From NCBI GenBank assembly GCA_028554795.2, contig CM068827.1, positions 70,405,809 to 70,469,808 on the forward strand: a DNA stretch of 64,000 nucleotides, written 5' to 3'. The stretch's first letter is position 1, and the number at the start of each line of letters is the position of its first letter. Source of the stretch: Sinohyriopsis cumingii. Taxonomy: Eukaryota > Mollusca > Bivalvia > Unionida > Unionidae. Below the pieces are notes generated by a model. It had not been told where the DNA came from and did no database searches. It worked only from the letters and a program-made list of their open reading frames with translations. Made by a program: the position numbers and the translations under genes. Positions 48,790-61,440 of the stretch are shown one piece after another.

Positions 48790-50790
48790 GCTTGCTCATT
48801 ATTCAATCATTCAATCCTCTTCATGCCTAAGGCTTCCATATGAGACTGCCATTACTGCTAGCCTGCACCTTGTTTATTGATGGTTTCCCATGTTAGACTT
48901 CATGCCTTCATCTCCTCAACTGTCCTTGGCCATGTCTCTATGGGTTGACCCCATTTATGCTTTCCATCATGTGTCCAAAGTAGGGCTGCGTGGTGCTGCG
49001 TCTGTTGGCATTCAAAAGATGCCCAACCTGACTCCATCTCCTCCTCATCTCTGTTTGGACAAAAGGTTTTGCATTTGTCCTACAATGCATCTCACTGTTT
49101 GTACATTTTCTTGGCTAGAAAATTTGAAGGATCCTCCAGACACTTGCTTTGGAAGGTCTCTAGTTTGTGAACTATTTTTGTCATAAGCTTTCAGCACTCT
49201 GACCCATATAATATCACACCAAGGACAGTGCTGTTGAAGATCCTTATCTTTGATTTTGTTCCCAATTGCTTTGATTTCCAGATGTTCTTCAGTATGGCAA
49301 GGAGAAGTTGGACTTACTCATTCTTGAATTGACCTCTCTCAGTGTCTCCATCTTTTGCCATGTTGCTTCCCAGGTAGTTGAACTCATCCACAATTATCTA
49401 TGTGATTGCTATTGATGTATATATATATGGTTATTATTTGTTTTCTTATTAATTTTTATCAATTTTGTCTTGCTGATGTTCACTTTAAGCAGTAGGGCTA
49501 TCTAAGTCAGTCTAGCTGTCTTTTCTTTCTGATAACTTGAAAGCAAGCTGACGTCATCAGCATAATCTAAACATGATGTAAAAGTCTATCAATTCCTCTT
49601 CTGTTGTCTGCTATGGTTTCTTTCATAAGCCAATCTATGGCAACAATAAAAAAAATGATGACAGGCTGCAGCCTTGCTTGATATCTATAGTGATACTGAA
49701 ATGATAGTTAAGGTGTTTGTTTCAGAAAATCTTGCACTTGAAGCTGCTGTAAAGTAACCTTATGATATTCACCAATGTTTGGGAGATTCCATATGAATGG
49801 AGGATTTTCCAGAGGGATTCATGTTGATCGCTGTCGAAAACCTTTAAAAGTCTGTGCACTTTATGTAAATCATGATGTTCATTCAGTAGACTGTTAAAAA
49901 ATCTAACTGAGCGTGACTGAGTGTGAAGATGTGTTTAATGCAGCTTTACCCTTGTCTGGAACCCACCTGTTTCATCCTTCCTCTTTGTCTATAGCAGCTG
50001 CAGTTATTTTGAGGAGGATTCTGCTGAAGACCTTGCTGGTGAGGGACAGCAATGTAATCCCTCACCAGTTATTGTAGTTCCCAGGGTCACCTTTCTTAGA
50101 AAACTTGATAATCATTCCAGTTTTCCATTCATCTGGGGTGTCTTTTGTGTTTCATATCTACTGGAAAGTCTAAAGAGGATCTTGGGTCTTCTTCTTCCTC
50201 TCCTTTCAGCATCTTTGAGCAGATTCCACTTAGTACTTTTCTGTTCATGAATACCTTTATGTCTTTTCTAACTTCAGTGATGCAATCTAAGTCAACATTT
50301 AGATCCTCAGCTGCTTCCTGACTATATGCTGTGTTAGATGGCTCTGGTCTGTTAAGCTGCTTGCTGACTATATGCTGTGTTAGCTGGCTCTGGTCTGTTA
50401 AGTTACTTCCTGACTATGTGCTGTGTTAGCTGGCTCTGGTCTGTTAAGCTGCTTCCTGACTATATGCTGTGTTAGCTGGCTCTGGTCTGTTAAGCTGCTT
50501 CCTGACTATGTGCTGTGTTAGCTGGCTCTGGTCTGTTAAGCTGCTTCCTGAATATATGCTGTGTTAGCTGGCTCTGGTCTGTTAAGCTGCTTCCTGACTA
50601 TATGCTGTGTTAGCTGGCTCTGGTCTGTTAAGCTGCTTCATCTTGAGATCTTCTATCTATCATCAGATATGAGTCTATAATATGTGTCTTTCTGGTTTGG
50701 TCCATTTTAGCCCCTTAGGTGTCTCGTGATTTTGTACAGGGTCTTCATGTCCTTCTTACCCACTGCTTCCTTTGAATTTCCTGCAAGCCC
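48790..50790 (-). pseudogene. Non-LTR retrotransposon (LINE) relic with RT domain
   Basis: On the minus strand, 49750-50160 translates in pieces as TPDEWKTGMIIKFSKKGDPG, then NYNNW.GITLLSLTSKVFSRIL, then VPDKGKA and LWKILHSYGISQTLVNII-like sequence in a second frame. These are the conserved RT blocks of LINE elements. Near 48900-49000 lies WTHDGKHKWGQPIETWPRTV, the C-terminal (GKRxRGRPxxTWRRT) motif. Many stops and frameshifts are present. The 5' endonuclease part was not found. Confidence 0.75.
50321..50645. repeat. 46-bp tandem repeat inside the LINE relic, about seven copies
   Basis: 'actatatgctgtgttag' recurs at 50321, 50367, 50413, 50459 and onward at an exact 46-bp period, with 'ctggctctggtctgttaag' in each unit. 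The units are near-identical although the surrounding LINE is badly decayed, so the expansion came after the element died. Confidence 0.95.
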
Positions 50791-51195
50791 TTCAATGAAT
50801 TGTCTCTTATTGATTCTTGATGTTTTTGACTTCCTTGTCCTTTTCTGCATATTCTTTGGTGCCTCCTGTGGCTAAAGTTCTTTTACTTGTATCAGTCCTT
50901 CTAGCAACTGTAACACCGAGGAGGCAATGATTATATTGATGCATCTTATGAACAACTTGTGCAGTCTTTTTGACTGATATAAATTGATCAAGTTTTAGCA
51001 ATTGACTTTGATAACAGTGTTTGACAAAAGAAATTTGCAGTTGGGGTGAAGACTTTCTTTCAGTATTGGTCCTCACCTGTCATTAGTCCAATATCTTTTC
51101 TTTCTTTACTCCTTCCACAAGTATAAAAACTCATGATTTTAATATCTGCTTTGAATGTCAAATGGAAATATAAAATACCAAAAAACTGTCTACAC

Positions 51196-51197
<2 letters not shown>

Positions 51198-51228
<31 letters not shown>
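51198..51228. repeat. (GA)n microsatellite
   Basis: Pure GA run. Confidence 0.95.
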
Positions 51229-51232
<4 letters not shown>

Positions 51233-51846
51233 CATCAATGTCCATCTGTATTCAAGACTGTCAAAGACATGCAAATATATACTGTGAAACCCATAAAAAC
51301 TGAACCCTTAGCAATCTGAAATCCTCATAACACTGAACTTTTTTTGGTACTGAATTTTTCATTCTTTAATATCATATTTTTCCCAGTAAACCAAACCCCT
51401 CTACTTTAAAACAGAAACAAATTTTTGGTCTCGGATTTCAATTTTACACTAAAATAAACCCATAAAACCAAAATTCACTTTAAACTTGTATTTAGTTGCC
51501 AAATATCATAAAATGCTGATGTTTCTGGTCTTAAACTAGCCTGTGGTCAAGTGTTAAGTAAAACATACCTGACAATGCTAGGCCGGATCATTAAAAAATG
51601 ATACATTGATCTTTCAAAAGGATTTTAACTAAATTAAGCTTGCTACATATTAACAGCAGCAAATTCCCACACATCAGTAAGTCCTTTCATCATGTGCATT
51701 CCATAGTCCTTACAAGTATCAATGGAAATCAAACATAACAATACTTTATCAAGAACTTCTTTCCCATCAGATGTAAGACAATGATTTTATCAAAGCTTAC
51801 GTAGGCTTTATTTTAATTAATCTACTTACACTCATGGTCACACCAT

Positions 51847-52146
51847 TCCAGTGGCCTAAGCGGTTAGAGTGTCTGCCTCAGATGTGGGAGGTTGTGGGTT
51901 CAAACCATGGTTGAGCCATACCAAAGACTTATACAACTGGTACTAGCTGTTGCCTTGCTTGGTGCTCTGCATTAAGAAGTTAATGCAAGGACTGGTCAGC
52001 ATGGTGTTAGGATAATGCGACTCACGGTGCGGGACATGATGCTCTATGTCTGTGGCATGAAGCCACTTTGCCAAACAACCTTAAACTGCTATACGGCAGA
52101 TATTGTAGTGATATGACTGAAAAGCTGTTAAAGCTATGTTAACAAA
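51847..52146 (+). mobile_element. tRNA-derived SINE (family 2), copy 2
   Basis: A box 'agtggcctaagcggttagag' and B box 'gtgggttcaaacc'. The body matches the copy at 8878 ('cataccaaagactt', 'gactggtcagc', 'aggataatg', 'gatatgactg'). It is followed directly by (TC)n and (AC)n. Confidence 0.88.
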
Positions 52147-52149
52147 TCC

Positions 52150-52150
<1 letters not shown>

Positions 52151-52240
<90 letters not shown>
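52151..52240. repeat. (TC)n(AC)n compound microsatellite
   Basis: About 55 bp of TC followed by about 33 bp of AC, starting at the 3' end of a SINE. Confidence 0.97.
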
Positions 52241-52241
<1 letters not shown>

Positions 52242-53151
52242 GATAATTGTTGTTTACACACTGTTTATGATCTTATGGTCAGTCAGCCATAATGTGGCCT
52301 GCATTAAGCACGGCGTCATGTACTATTGGTTTCCTTAGGCTATTAGAAACAAAGTTGAACAATGCTAATTACCTTTACTCAAGGCAATTTATACATTACA
52401 TTTTTTTGGCATTAAATGTTGGTGGCAAAGATGGAGTGTGATAAAACTGAAGGAACCCTATAATGAAACACTTTAACTTTAATTGTCCTATTATAATTCA
52501 TGAATTCCTGATCCAATGGCCACACAAACATGGCCAACCCAATGCTCTTGAGGTCATAAAAATGCTGGATAATGGATAAGGATGATTTTGATGTGCAGCT
52601 ATTTCTGGTAAAAAGAATATTGAATCTCTCCATATAACTTGATTCTCTTTGTAAGCATGTCTGTTAAGGAAGAAACATTGAAACATAAATGTCTTAACAA
52701 AACAAAAGACTGAGTAACATTGTCAAAGGCAGACATTACTTAAGCATATGTCAATGTGGTCATGTATGCATATTTATTCAAATTAAATGTTAATTGTTGT
52801 TCTAAAATTTAATACTAAAAAATAGTTTTAACTATCTATTCAATCTTGATTGTTGAATGCTCTGCATCTTAAATGTCATCAAAAAACTTCCAGACAAAAA
52901 TTATTGATCACTATGGACATTTACAATCATTGCCAGGTACTAAATTGGGTCAAGAAAAGAGGATATTGGACCTATTGCAACAGATCGCAGGGTAGTATTA
53001 ATTTGTTTTCAACACAAGGTGCTTTCATTGTGACATCACAGCATGCGACATTCTATCTGGTTTGTACTGGATCACAGTTTTAGGCTGACCTCCTCCAAAA
53101 ATGTCCACGTAATTTAAGATTGAATTTGCTGTATACACTTCTTAGGCATGT

Positions 53152-53398
53152 TGTTTTTGTTGTTGTTGTAGGGTTTAATGCCATTTTTCAGCACACGATA
53201 GGCTATACATGGCAGCCATTATTAATGGTGGAGGAAGAACCCGGGAAAACCCCGGAAAGAACCACCGATCCATGAGAAGCTACTGGCAAGCTTTCTCACA
53301 TACCCACATTGGCTGAATCCGAGACTTGAACCCATGCATACAGAGGTGAGATGGCAGTGATCCATAACAGAGAACGCTTTAGACCACTCGGCCACCCC
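53152..53398 (-). mobile_element. tRNA-Leu/Ser-like SINE (family 1) with 12-bp target duplication
   Basis: Complete copy from a (GTT)-rich tail to the A-box end (gaccactcggccac). It is flanked on both sides by 'tcttaggcatgt' (53140-53151 and 53399-53410), a perfect 12-bp target-site duplication. That is the hallmark of LINE-mediated insertion. Confidence 0.92.
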
Positions 53399-54299
53399 TC
53401 TTAGGCATGTAAATAATGAACTTCTGAAGGAATATCGAGGTATGATGATCCCAATAAAGTGAATAATTGCCATTTAAAAGAAAGTTATATTCAAATTCTC
53501 AAAAATGACACTCATTACTAAAATAGTCAGTTCTGAATGCCTACATTAGCTACATGAAAATTATTTTCATAAATCCTGTTGGATATAAACTTATATAAAT
53601 CAATTGCAGATACTGGACGGGATTTTTTTCTGGAATGTATTTCTTTGTTCAAGTAATGTTTGAAAAGAAACATTAACAAACTAAAATGTGTAATGTTGAT
53701 AATGTTAATTTGGCATCTTGAGATATTTAACGATAAATTTAATACAGTACTTCAGTTAAAAGAATCTGAATAATCCTTCAAATAAAACGGGAAAAAACTT
53801 TGCTTGAGTTAAACAAGAACAAATTATGCTTGATAATATAAGCAATAAACAGATGGATCAATGCAAATGGATTATCACTATAAATAACTCATGCTATTAG
53901 ATATATTTTTGTTTATTTGCTTATTACTTGAGATATACAAGAGATGCATATCCTGTTTTTGTGCTAAACGTTTATAGCATTTGAGCAATCACAATGTAGT
54001 CATTTATGATCAATTATAAAATTCAGGAAACTTTGAAAAAAAGTTTAACTTTAACTGTTTAAATCTTTACAATGTTTTTCCTAAAATTCAATTTTTAGAA
54101 GTCTAAGTATTACTCTTTCTCTTTCTTCAGTAGATTAACATACAAATCCATGCATACAAGACTAATATACATTCACTTAACATACATACATTACACATAC
54201 ATGCCTATATGAATGCATAAACAGACACACAAATCGATCATTCCATCTGACAATCATAAAATGGACATATTCTACATATATAAACACAGCTGCTTGAAT

Positions 54300-54794
54300 C
54301 ATCCTTTGAGTATGAAGAAATGAGTACACCCCAATTCCCGCTCTGTAATCTCCATGGGCTACCTGCTCGATCCAGAATTTAAAAAAGTCTCCTCACTAAG
54401 CTATATTTTGTTGACTGACTCCAGTCTAATATACCAATCCCCATATTTCCCCATCTAGAAACTTGTGCTCTTCTTCTGACACTAGTATTCTTCTTATTCC
54501 CACTGTTAAAATTAAGTCATACGGACAATGTTCTTTTGCGTACCAGGGCCCAGCTACATTAAATGAATTAAACACTGATCTTAGACACAAGGATACTGTG
54601 ATCTCATTCAAGAATGCTCTTAAAACTCATCTATTATGACTACCTGAACAAACCTAATGACTTAATAATGTTTACTTGTAACATTATCATCAGCATGTTT
54701 TTGTTTCGTAATTCATGGTGTTTGTTTCTGTACTCTTGTCATATATATTTTAATGTGTTATCTAATATTGTAATTAGGCATAGCACAAAGTCCA

Positions 54795-54829
<35 letters not shown>

Positions 54830-54840
54830 TGCACATTAAA
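54300..54840 (+). pseudogene. 3' end of a LINE (plus strand) with (TTA)n tail
   Basis: Around 54360-54640 the plus strand, in shifting frames, reads LHGLPARSRI, then SYGQCSFAYQGPATLNELN and ISFKNALKTHLL. These correspond to the C-terminal LxWLPVRxRI, YGxRAFSxxGPxLWNxLP and FKxxLKTHLF motifs of CR1/L2/jockey-group RTs. It ends about 150 bp later in a (TTA)n tract (54797-54828), as in many such LINE tails. Confidence 0.75.
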
Positions 54841-55876
54841 GGTTGAATTATAAGGATGAGGACTGTTAATAAGTGAAGTAACCATAAGCATTACAGCAAT
54901 GGTTTATGAAGTTAGGAGTGTACAGTATTTTAGCCCAGATTATGATGAGGCAGGCATGTGCCAGCTAGTGCTGTCCCCAAATCAGCATTACTGATAAGGG
55001 CTGAAGTCAATCTAACAAACAAGATACCTCAACTTATCAAGCTGAATTATTTTAAACTTCTTTACTTTGATGTTGGCACTTAAGAATGAAATAATCATAT
55101 TCAATGATTTCTGAGAGTGAATAAAAGTTATTTGTTCAAACATTATGATATAGGAAAATATTAAAATGTATAGTTTACAATTTTCATTAAAATCTTGCTC
55201 TAAAAAGACAAGGGTATCAGCAGAAAACTATCTTGCCTTTTATTTAACTTCAGTCTATTACCTTTTTCTGTTGCTTTATCTAAGTATATTCTGTTTATCA
55301 TGCCAAATATATACTAAAATAGGGGGATATGAACAGTTTTTACTTATACACCAGGGAAAGTCTCAGAGGGACCCATGAGCTGCATAAAACCAATTACCAC
55401 GCAAGGAGTTAGGGGCAATTAAGGGCATGACCCAGGAACACTGTTTAAGATATAGTTAACTGTCACTTAGGCAATATTCCAATGATAAGAATTAAAATGT
55501 GCTTTGAATTCTCTCAAAATATGCAGTTATTTGGGTGTGACCTTTGACTGCTCCAATCCCTCCCCTCTAATTTGCTGGGAATCAAATTAATGGGATAAAA
55601 AAATCAATCACCACTTTCTACATATTTATTATGTAATTCTATGAAAATAAAGTTTGTAATATAACATGAGGGAATCATCAATTACATAATGGTTTTAACC
55701 TAAGTCTGTTGACAAAAATATTGACACACCCATGTCTGAAATCAGTCGAGATCATCAAATCTTTGTAGGACCATATTACTACTGTAACCACTTCTACTAC
55801 TTTATACACCACCAGAAATAATATGATCACACCGTAATATAAATCAATGCTAGTTGCTATTGTTATTGTTCTTATG

Positions 55877-55888
55877 ATAATAATGATG

Positions 55889-55920
<32 letters not shown>

Positions 55921-56007
55921 TTTTATTATTATTTATTATTATTATTATTGTTGTTGTTTTTATTATCATCATCATCATCATCATCATTATTATTATTATT
56001 ATTATTT
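55877..56007. repeat. (ATA)n/(TTA)n/(CAT)n compound trinucleotide repeat
   Basis: About 45 bp of ATA units, then TTA/TTG units, then CAT units, then TTA. The plus-strand frame across it encodes homopolymer-like Ile/Tyr/His runs and is not a gene. Confidence 0.95.
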
Positions 56008-56644
56008 ATGTCCTATTTTGACTATCCAAGTTTATGTAAACAATGTACATGCTGTATTTGTGATATAAACTGGTCAATGTCCACATGATTTCATATTCCA
56101 GATAACTAGATCTTAGTGCTTATGTATTGTCCTTGAATCAGTGATAAAATACACTGTCCATGCAAAGTGAGAATGCATAACAATGAACTTGAATGACCAG
56201 TAATCTAATATCTGGAACAATATGACAAACAATTATTTGATTCATGAGTCTGTAATTAGTATTAGGTCAAATTTAGTAGTAACTCCTGAACAAAAGCACT
56301 TCAATCCAGATAAAAATTAGTAATTAGGGACTCCTTTTTGTAAAACATACATTTTATCAATCTAAAAAGTAAAACCTTTAACACTGAGCTTAAGGTTCAA
56401 CATTGGCATTAATGCAGGGTGTAGGTGTATGCTCAGACAGATGAAAAGACAAGCACAATGCCAAAGTTATCATCCAATACAGCACCATGGCAGGCTCAAT
56501 AGACTGCATTTTATCAATCTGTTTTTATGTTATACATGATCACACACTTTACAAATACTGAAAATCAGAATTTTTTTTAAAACAAAACAGTCAAAACACA
56601 TTAAATCTGTGACTTTTGTGAATACTTTTTGATTTATGATGGCT

Positions 56645-56700
56645 TACAACAACAACATAGGAGTTATATATATTTAACTCCTAGGTTGTTGTTGTTGTAG
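56645..56700. repeat. Palindrome at a SINE insertion point
   Basis: 'aacaacataggagttata' pairs with 'taactcctaggttgtt' around a TA-rich loop. The right arm is the SINE target duplication plus its tail. Confidence 0.75.
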
Positions 56701-56937
56701 GGTTTAACGCCATTTTTCAGCACATGATAGGCTATACATGGCGGCCAGTATTAATGGTGGAGGAAGAACCCAGGAAAACCCCCGGAAAGAACCACCGACC
56801 CATGAGAAGCTACTGGCAAGCTTTCTCACATACGCACATTGGCTGAATCCAGGACTCGAACCCACGCAGACAGAGGTGAGATGGCAGTGATCCATAACGG
56901 AGAGCGCTTTAGACCACTCGGCCACTTGGGGCCCCAA
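56685..56937 (-). mobile_element. tRNA-Leu/Ser-like SINE (family 1), near-intact copy
   Basis: Best-preserved copy: (GTT)n tail, 'gggtttaacgccatttttc', body, and A-box end 'gaccactcggccac'. Likely target duplication 'aactcctag' (56676-56684) and 'aacttctag' (56938-56946), one difference. The 131-codon minus-strand frame at 56704-57099 is this SINE read through and is not a gene. Confidence 0.9.
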
Positions 56938-57269
56938 AACTTCTAGGTCCCAGCTTGATTTTTCTGGGTACAAGACTTTAGACCTAAAGTGTTTCATCAG
57001 GTTAACTGGGTGTAAAAAATAACAATTTATGTCTGAATGATAATATGGAACTATGTGTTCATTTCTGGCTTGAATAAAATTCAGTTTCAGTGAGAACATG
57101 CCTGGCAGTTCTGAACAAAATTGATAAACAATTCATCTGCTGAAAATATTAGAATATTTAAGAAAAGATATCATGAGCATGTATGTGTTTCTAACAGATA
57201 ATGGAATTTAGTATTTTAATACTAAACATGTTAAAATAAACAGTAATTATTGCCATCTTCATATAATGT

Positions 57270-57345
57270 GCATTGTTATACTCTCCTTAAGAGGGCCTCA
57301 AGGGAGAATAGTCCTTGACTAATGAGTCACCCTCTATAAATAAAG

Positions 57346-57384
<39 letters not shown>
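57270..57384 (+). mobile_element. LINE 3'-tail fragment with (TTA)n
   Basis: 'accctctataaataaagc'-type sequence leading directly into about 37 bp of TTA repeats resembles the 3' ends of CR1-like LINEs. No coding part remains. This could also be a plain microsatellite. Confidence 0.45.
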
Positions 57385-57385
<1 letters not shown>

Positions 57386-57819
57386 TTTTAAAAATCATGA
57401 AAAATTAACGGACCTATTGAACAACTTGTCAGGAGTGACTACATTACTAATGACCTCACAATTACAGCATAAATGTAGAATCTTCATTTCAATGCTATCA
57501 ATTTAAAACTTCAGTGGATGATACTAATTCAACCCCATTAATTTTCACCATACTGATTCACACCCCACTGAACTATTTCATACATAATCTTGAACGTTCT
57601 TAATTTGAATTACCCTATGACCAAACTCTTGAATTGTTGAAAATATTTTGTTTCTGATTAGCAACATAAGCTTCATTTTCTGTTAGGGTTGAAGCTTTTA
57701 GAAGCTGGCATTATTCATCCTAAATGAATTTTGATGCTGATATTTTTCTATTAGATTACAATAAACTAAATCTGTGCTGCAGAAAAACAGTAAAAATCCA
57801 CCACCAAGTTCAAAAATCT

Positions 57820-58200
57820 GAAAAAATGCTGTAATGACATAAAAATCTAATCAGCTCATATCATTGGTCTAATGTAATTGGTTTTTGTTTAATTGTGCTA
57901 ACAGTGTTCTCTGAAAGAAGGAAAAGCTCATTAAGCACTAAAATGCTTTAAAAAAATTAAAACTTTATATAATGGCCTGAAAATTTAACTAGGTCATCTG
58001 TATGTAATTATAAATATGCCATTTATATTTTATTTGTCTACCTCAAGTAGATTTTGTTTAATCATGCAAACAAGGTTATTTTATATAAACAAAAAACAAA
58101 CCAAAACAAACATCTTAACAGTTAAAAATGTTTAAAATATTTTTACAAATTTCTGTAATAGCTTGAAAATCTAGTCCAATCATTTATCTGCACTGAATGC
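57820..58200. repeat. Diverged ~145-170-bp repeat, about three units
   Basis: 'tgtaatgacataaaaatcta', 'tataatggcctgaaaattta' and 'tgtaatagcttgaaaatcta' occur at about 57830, 57975 and 58155, each followed by a weakly similar 'tcat...atctg' segment. Confidence 0.55.
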
Positions 58201-58559
58201 ACAGATACAATTTTCTTGAAATGGCAATGTGAACCTAACCCAGTCAAGATGCCATGCTCCACAGTGTGGGGTCATAAAAAGTTATTGCCACAAAATATGA
58301 GAAACAAGTGTATTTCAAAAGATCTTAGGTGTGTACTTTGTGAATGAGAAATGAAATACTGAAGCATATATAAACAGGCTGATAAAAATTTAGAATCTGT
58401 TGGGTGTATGTGACTGAATGCATGTTTTACTGATATTGTTCAAACCTTTAGGTGCATTTTAAATTGAATTTGGCTCAAAAGTTAACTTAAGCACTGTATT
58501 GGGATGACAAAGAATTTAAAACTTAACAAAGAGTCGCTCACTGGAACTGATGCTCTACT

Positions 58560-59800
58560 TAGTGAAAAGAATTTCCATGAATTCAGGATAAGACTATTTC
58601 TTTCTTTTAACTGCCAAGTGTTGAAACCATCTCTTACATTCTTTAGCAATAAAACAATATTCAAACTATCTGCTGTGACACATACTGAATGTCAACTTGG
58701 CACCATTTTCATTTAGGAAAATGTAGACATTATCAAAAGGTTTATGGTGAAAACTCCATGTGATAATGATCATCCATTTAGGGGCAATGGTGACAATACA
58801 ATTTTTCAGACAGTCATCTTGCTTGGATGTATGGCTAGTACTATTTTCCTTTAGAACAAAACTAGGTATCACAAGAAGTCTATTGGTGAAATTCCTATGT
58901 TGATATAGCCGTCCTTTTGGAGAGGAGTTGAGATAACAATATTTTGTTTTAGATATTATGTTCCATTCAGGAGGAGTAGCAATAACAAGATTTTCAAGAT
59001 GGCTGCTCTAGCAGCCATATTGGACATCATATATGCACCATTTTCATTTAAGACCAACTGGACATCATAAGAAGTCTTCTAGAGTAAACCCCAAGTCAAT
59101 ATCACATTTTGCTCAAACAGAATTGTGATAACAATATTTTTATGATGGCTGCCACTGTGGCATAATTTTTATTTATGACCAACTAAATAGCTTTTAATGA
59201 AAACCCCATTTTAATATGACCATCGATTCAGGTGAAGCAGCAATAACAAGACTTTCAAGATGGATGCCTTGGTAGCCATGGCCATATTAGACATCAAATG
59301 GGCACCATTTTCATTTGCAACCAAGTACATTGTAAGAAGTCTTTCAGTGAAAACTCCATTTTGATATGACCATTCATGCAGAAGTAGTGATAACAAGATT
59401 ATCAAGATGGCCACCGTGTTGGTCATACTGGATGACAGACTGGTACCATTGTCAATTAGGACCAATTGGACATCATAAGAAGTCTTTTAGTGAAAACTCC
59501 ATGTTGAAATGACCATCCATTCAGAGGGGATGGCGATTACAAGATTTTTAAGCTGGTCACTGTGATGGCCAAATCAGATATCCAGGCAGCACAGGTTTTA
59601 TTTAGGACCAACTAGATCATGGGATGAATGTACATGTCAGGTTTCAAGACAATCCTCCAAGTAGTTTAAGGGGAGTAGCAATAACAAAATTGTACTAATG
59701 GATGAATGGATCATGGATAACCAACAACAGCCCATCCCATTAGTTATTCGGGACTTTGACCAGTGGAGCTCATATTAACCTCTTGGTTCAAATTGAAAGG
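58560..59800. repeat. Dispersed cassette with internal ~145-bp array, short copy
   Basis: Same left flank as the copy at 5810 (ttcttttaactgccaagtg here), about six internal units (aagatggctgc...catattggacatc...caccattttcattta), and the same right flank (agcccatcccattagttatt; gaccagtggagct). Same orientation as the other copy. Confidence 0.85.
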
Positions 59801-59902
59801 AAAACAATGACTGACCCATGGGTTACCTATGTGATATAGATGTTTTCTAGCAAACTGAATTAAAAACTGATCCCCGATAGTTATATAAAGTTTTGTTGTT
59901 TT

Positions 59903-60013
<111 letters not shown>

Positions 60014-60485
60014 GTACCTTCAATATGAAGCCATCACAAAATAATGCATGACCGTAATAGCAATATTATTATGCTGCTGTAAGCATGTGTTAAAATGGTG
60101 TCCCTCAGCAAACACTTTTGATACATGCATGAAGTAAATACCATTTTATATTCAGAAAAATGTGTTCCTTCCAAACCAAACACAAGTAATTACATCTATT
60201 GCAAAGCTCTCAGCACTAGTGCCCTAACCAGCATGGCCATGCACTGATCCACAAAGGAATGATGTAACAAGGTCAAAGATAATGACTCAAAATTCACAAG
60301 AATTTAACTTCAAGGCAACAAAAAAAAAAATGAACACTCAGCTATATGCACAAACCCACTTGATTTCTATTTAGGAATATAAATTATATACATGAAATTT
60401 TAATTACAAATTGATGTCAATATCCCCAAAAAGATGAAAGTGCTTATACCTGCATCCCATATTATGTCTGTTTACATGTTTATAT

Positions 60486-60683
60486 GAAAGAAATTTATAT
60501 ATCATGACATCAACATATACACATACACAGTATTTTTCCCATGATAATACCAGGGGAATGAGCCGAATTAATTTCAATGCAAGTACAATTTATATATCAT
60601 GACATCAGCATAGACAAATACACAGTATTTTTCCCACAATAATACCAGAGGACCAGCCCAATTAATTTCAATGCATGTACAAT
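60486..60683. repeat. ~99-bp tandem duplication
   Basis: 'atatatcatgacatca' + 'acagtatttttccca' + 'ttaatttcaatgca' occur twice in order, with few differences. Confidence 0.9.
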
Positions 60684-60959
60684 GAACAGCATATTAAATG
60701 TACACCCCATGTTTAATAATTTAATAATCCTCTATGTAGGCATGAGGTGGGGTTGGGGGTGGGGTATGGTTGACTATGAAGATTACTGACCAATGGGCCT
60801 CACCGAACTCAACCTTTGGTCAAAATGAAACTTAATATGAAGAAGCCATTATTTTCTTATTAGACCTTAACATGACTGTCATGACTTCCAACATCTTGAC
60901 CAAATAATCTATGAGTCCCAAATCAAAAGGCTTCCATTCCTCAAGTGCAACCATTCACA

Positions 60960-61440
60960 AAGTTTTGTCTGTGGGTTTTTTTTGTGTGTGTAAGAGACCT
61001 TGACCTTTGACAACAAAATCAATAGGCTTCTTCCTTATCATAAGTATAAGCCATTGACAAGTTTGGTCCAAGTCTATGATTTAGAACTAATGCTTTTGTA
61101 CAAATCGATTATTATTCTTCCAGTTCTAGTAACCATGGCCTTCGACAGTTTGATGCTGAAACTGACAGGGTTCTTCCTTACCCAAAGTGGAAGCCAATTA
61201 CACAAAGGTTGTTTTTGTAAATGGTGGTGAACTTAAGTTATTGTGAAGAAACCATTTTTATCCTGTTATAGTTACCTTGACCTTTGACTTTTTGACCCCT
61301 GAAATCAATATAGTTCTTCCTAATCACACATGGAAGTGATGGACAAATTCTGGCAACAGAAGGTGATGGACAATTTGAGTTATTGTGCAGAAATGAAATT
61401 GGTAACAGACAGAAGGATGAACATCCTAACGCAATATGCT
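60960..61440. repeat. Diverged tandem repeat with 'ccttgacctttgac' motif
   Basis: Units contain 'accttgacctttgac', 'aatcaataggcttcttcctt', 'agtggaagccaattac'-type and 'gttattgtg(c/a)agaaa' segments, about three diverged copies. Similar 'ttgacctttga' elements are common in mollusc genomes (recollection, not checked). Confidence 0.6.

Noticed and set aside
55847-56068. Frame with Ile/Tyr/His runs
   Set aside because: It is a trinucleotide microsatellite read in frame.
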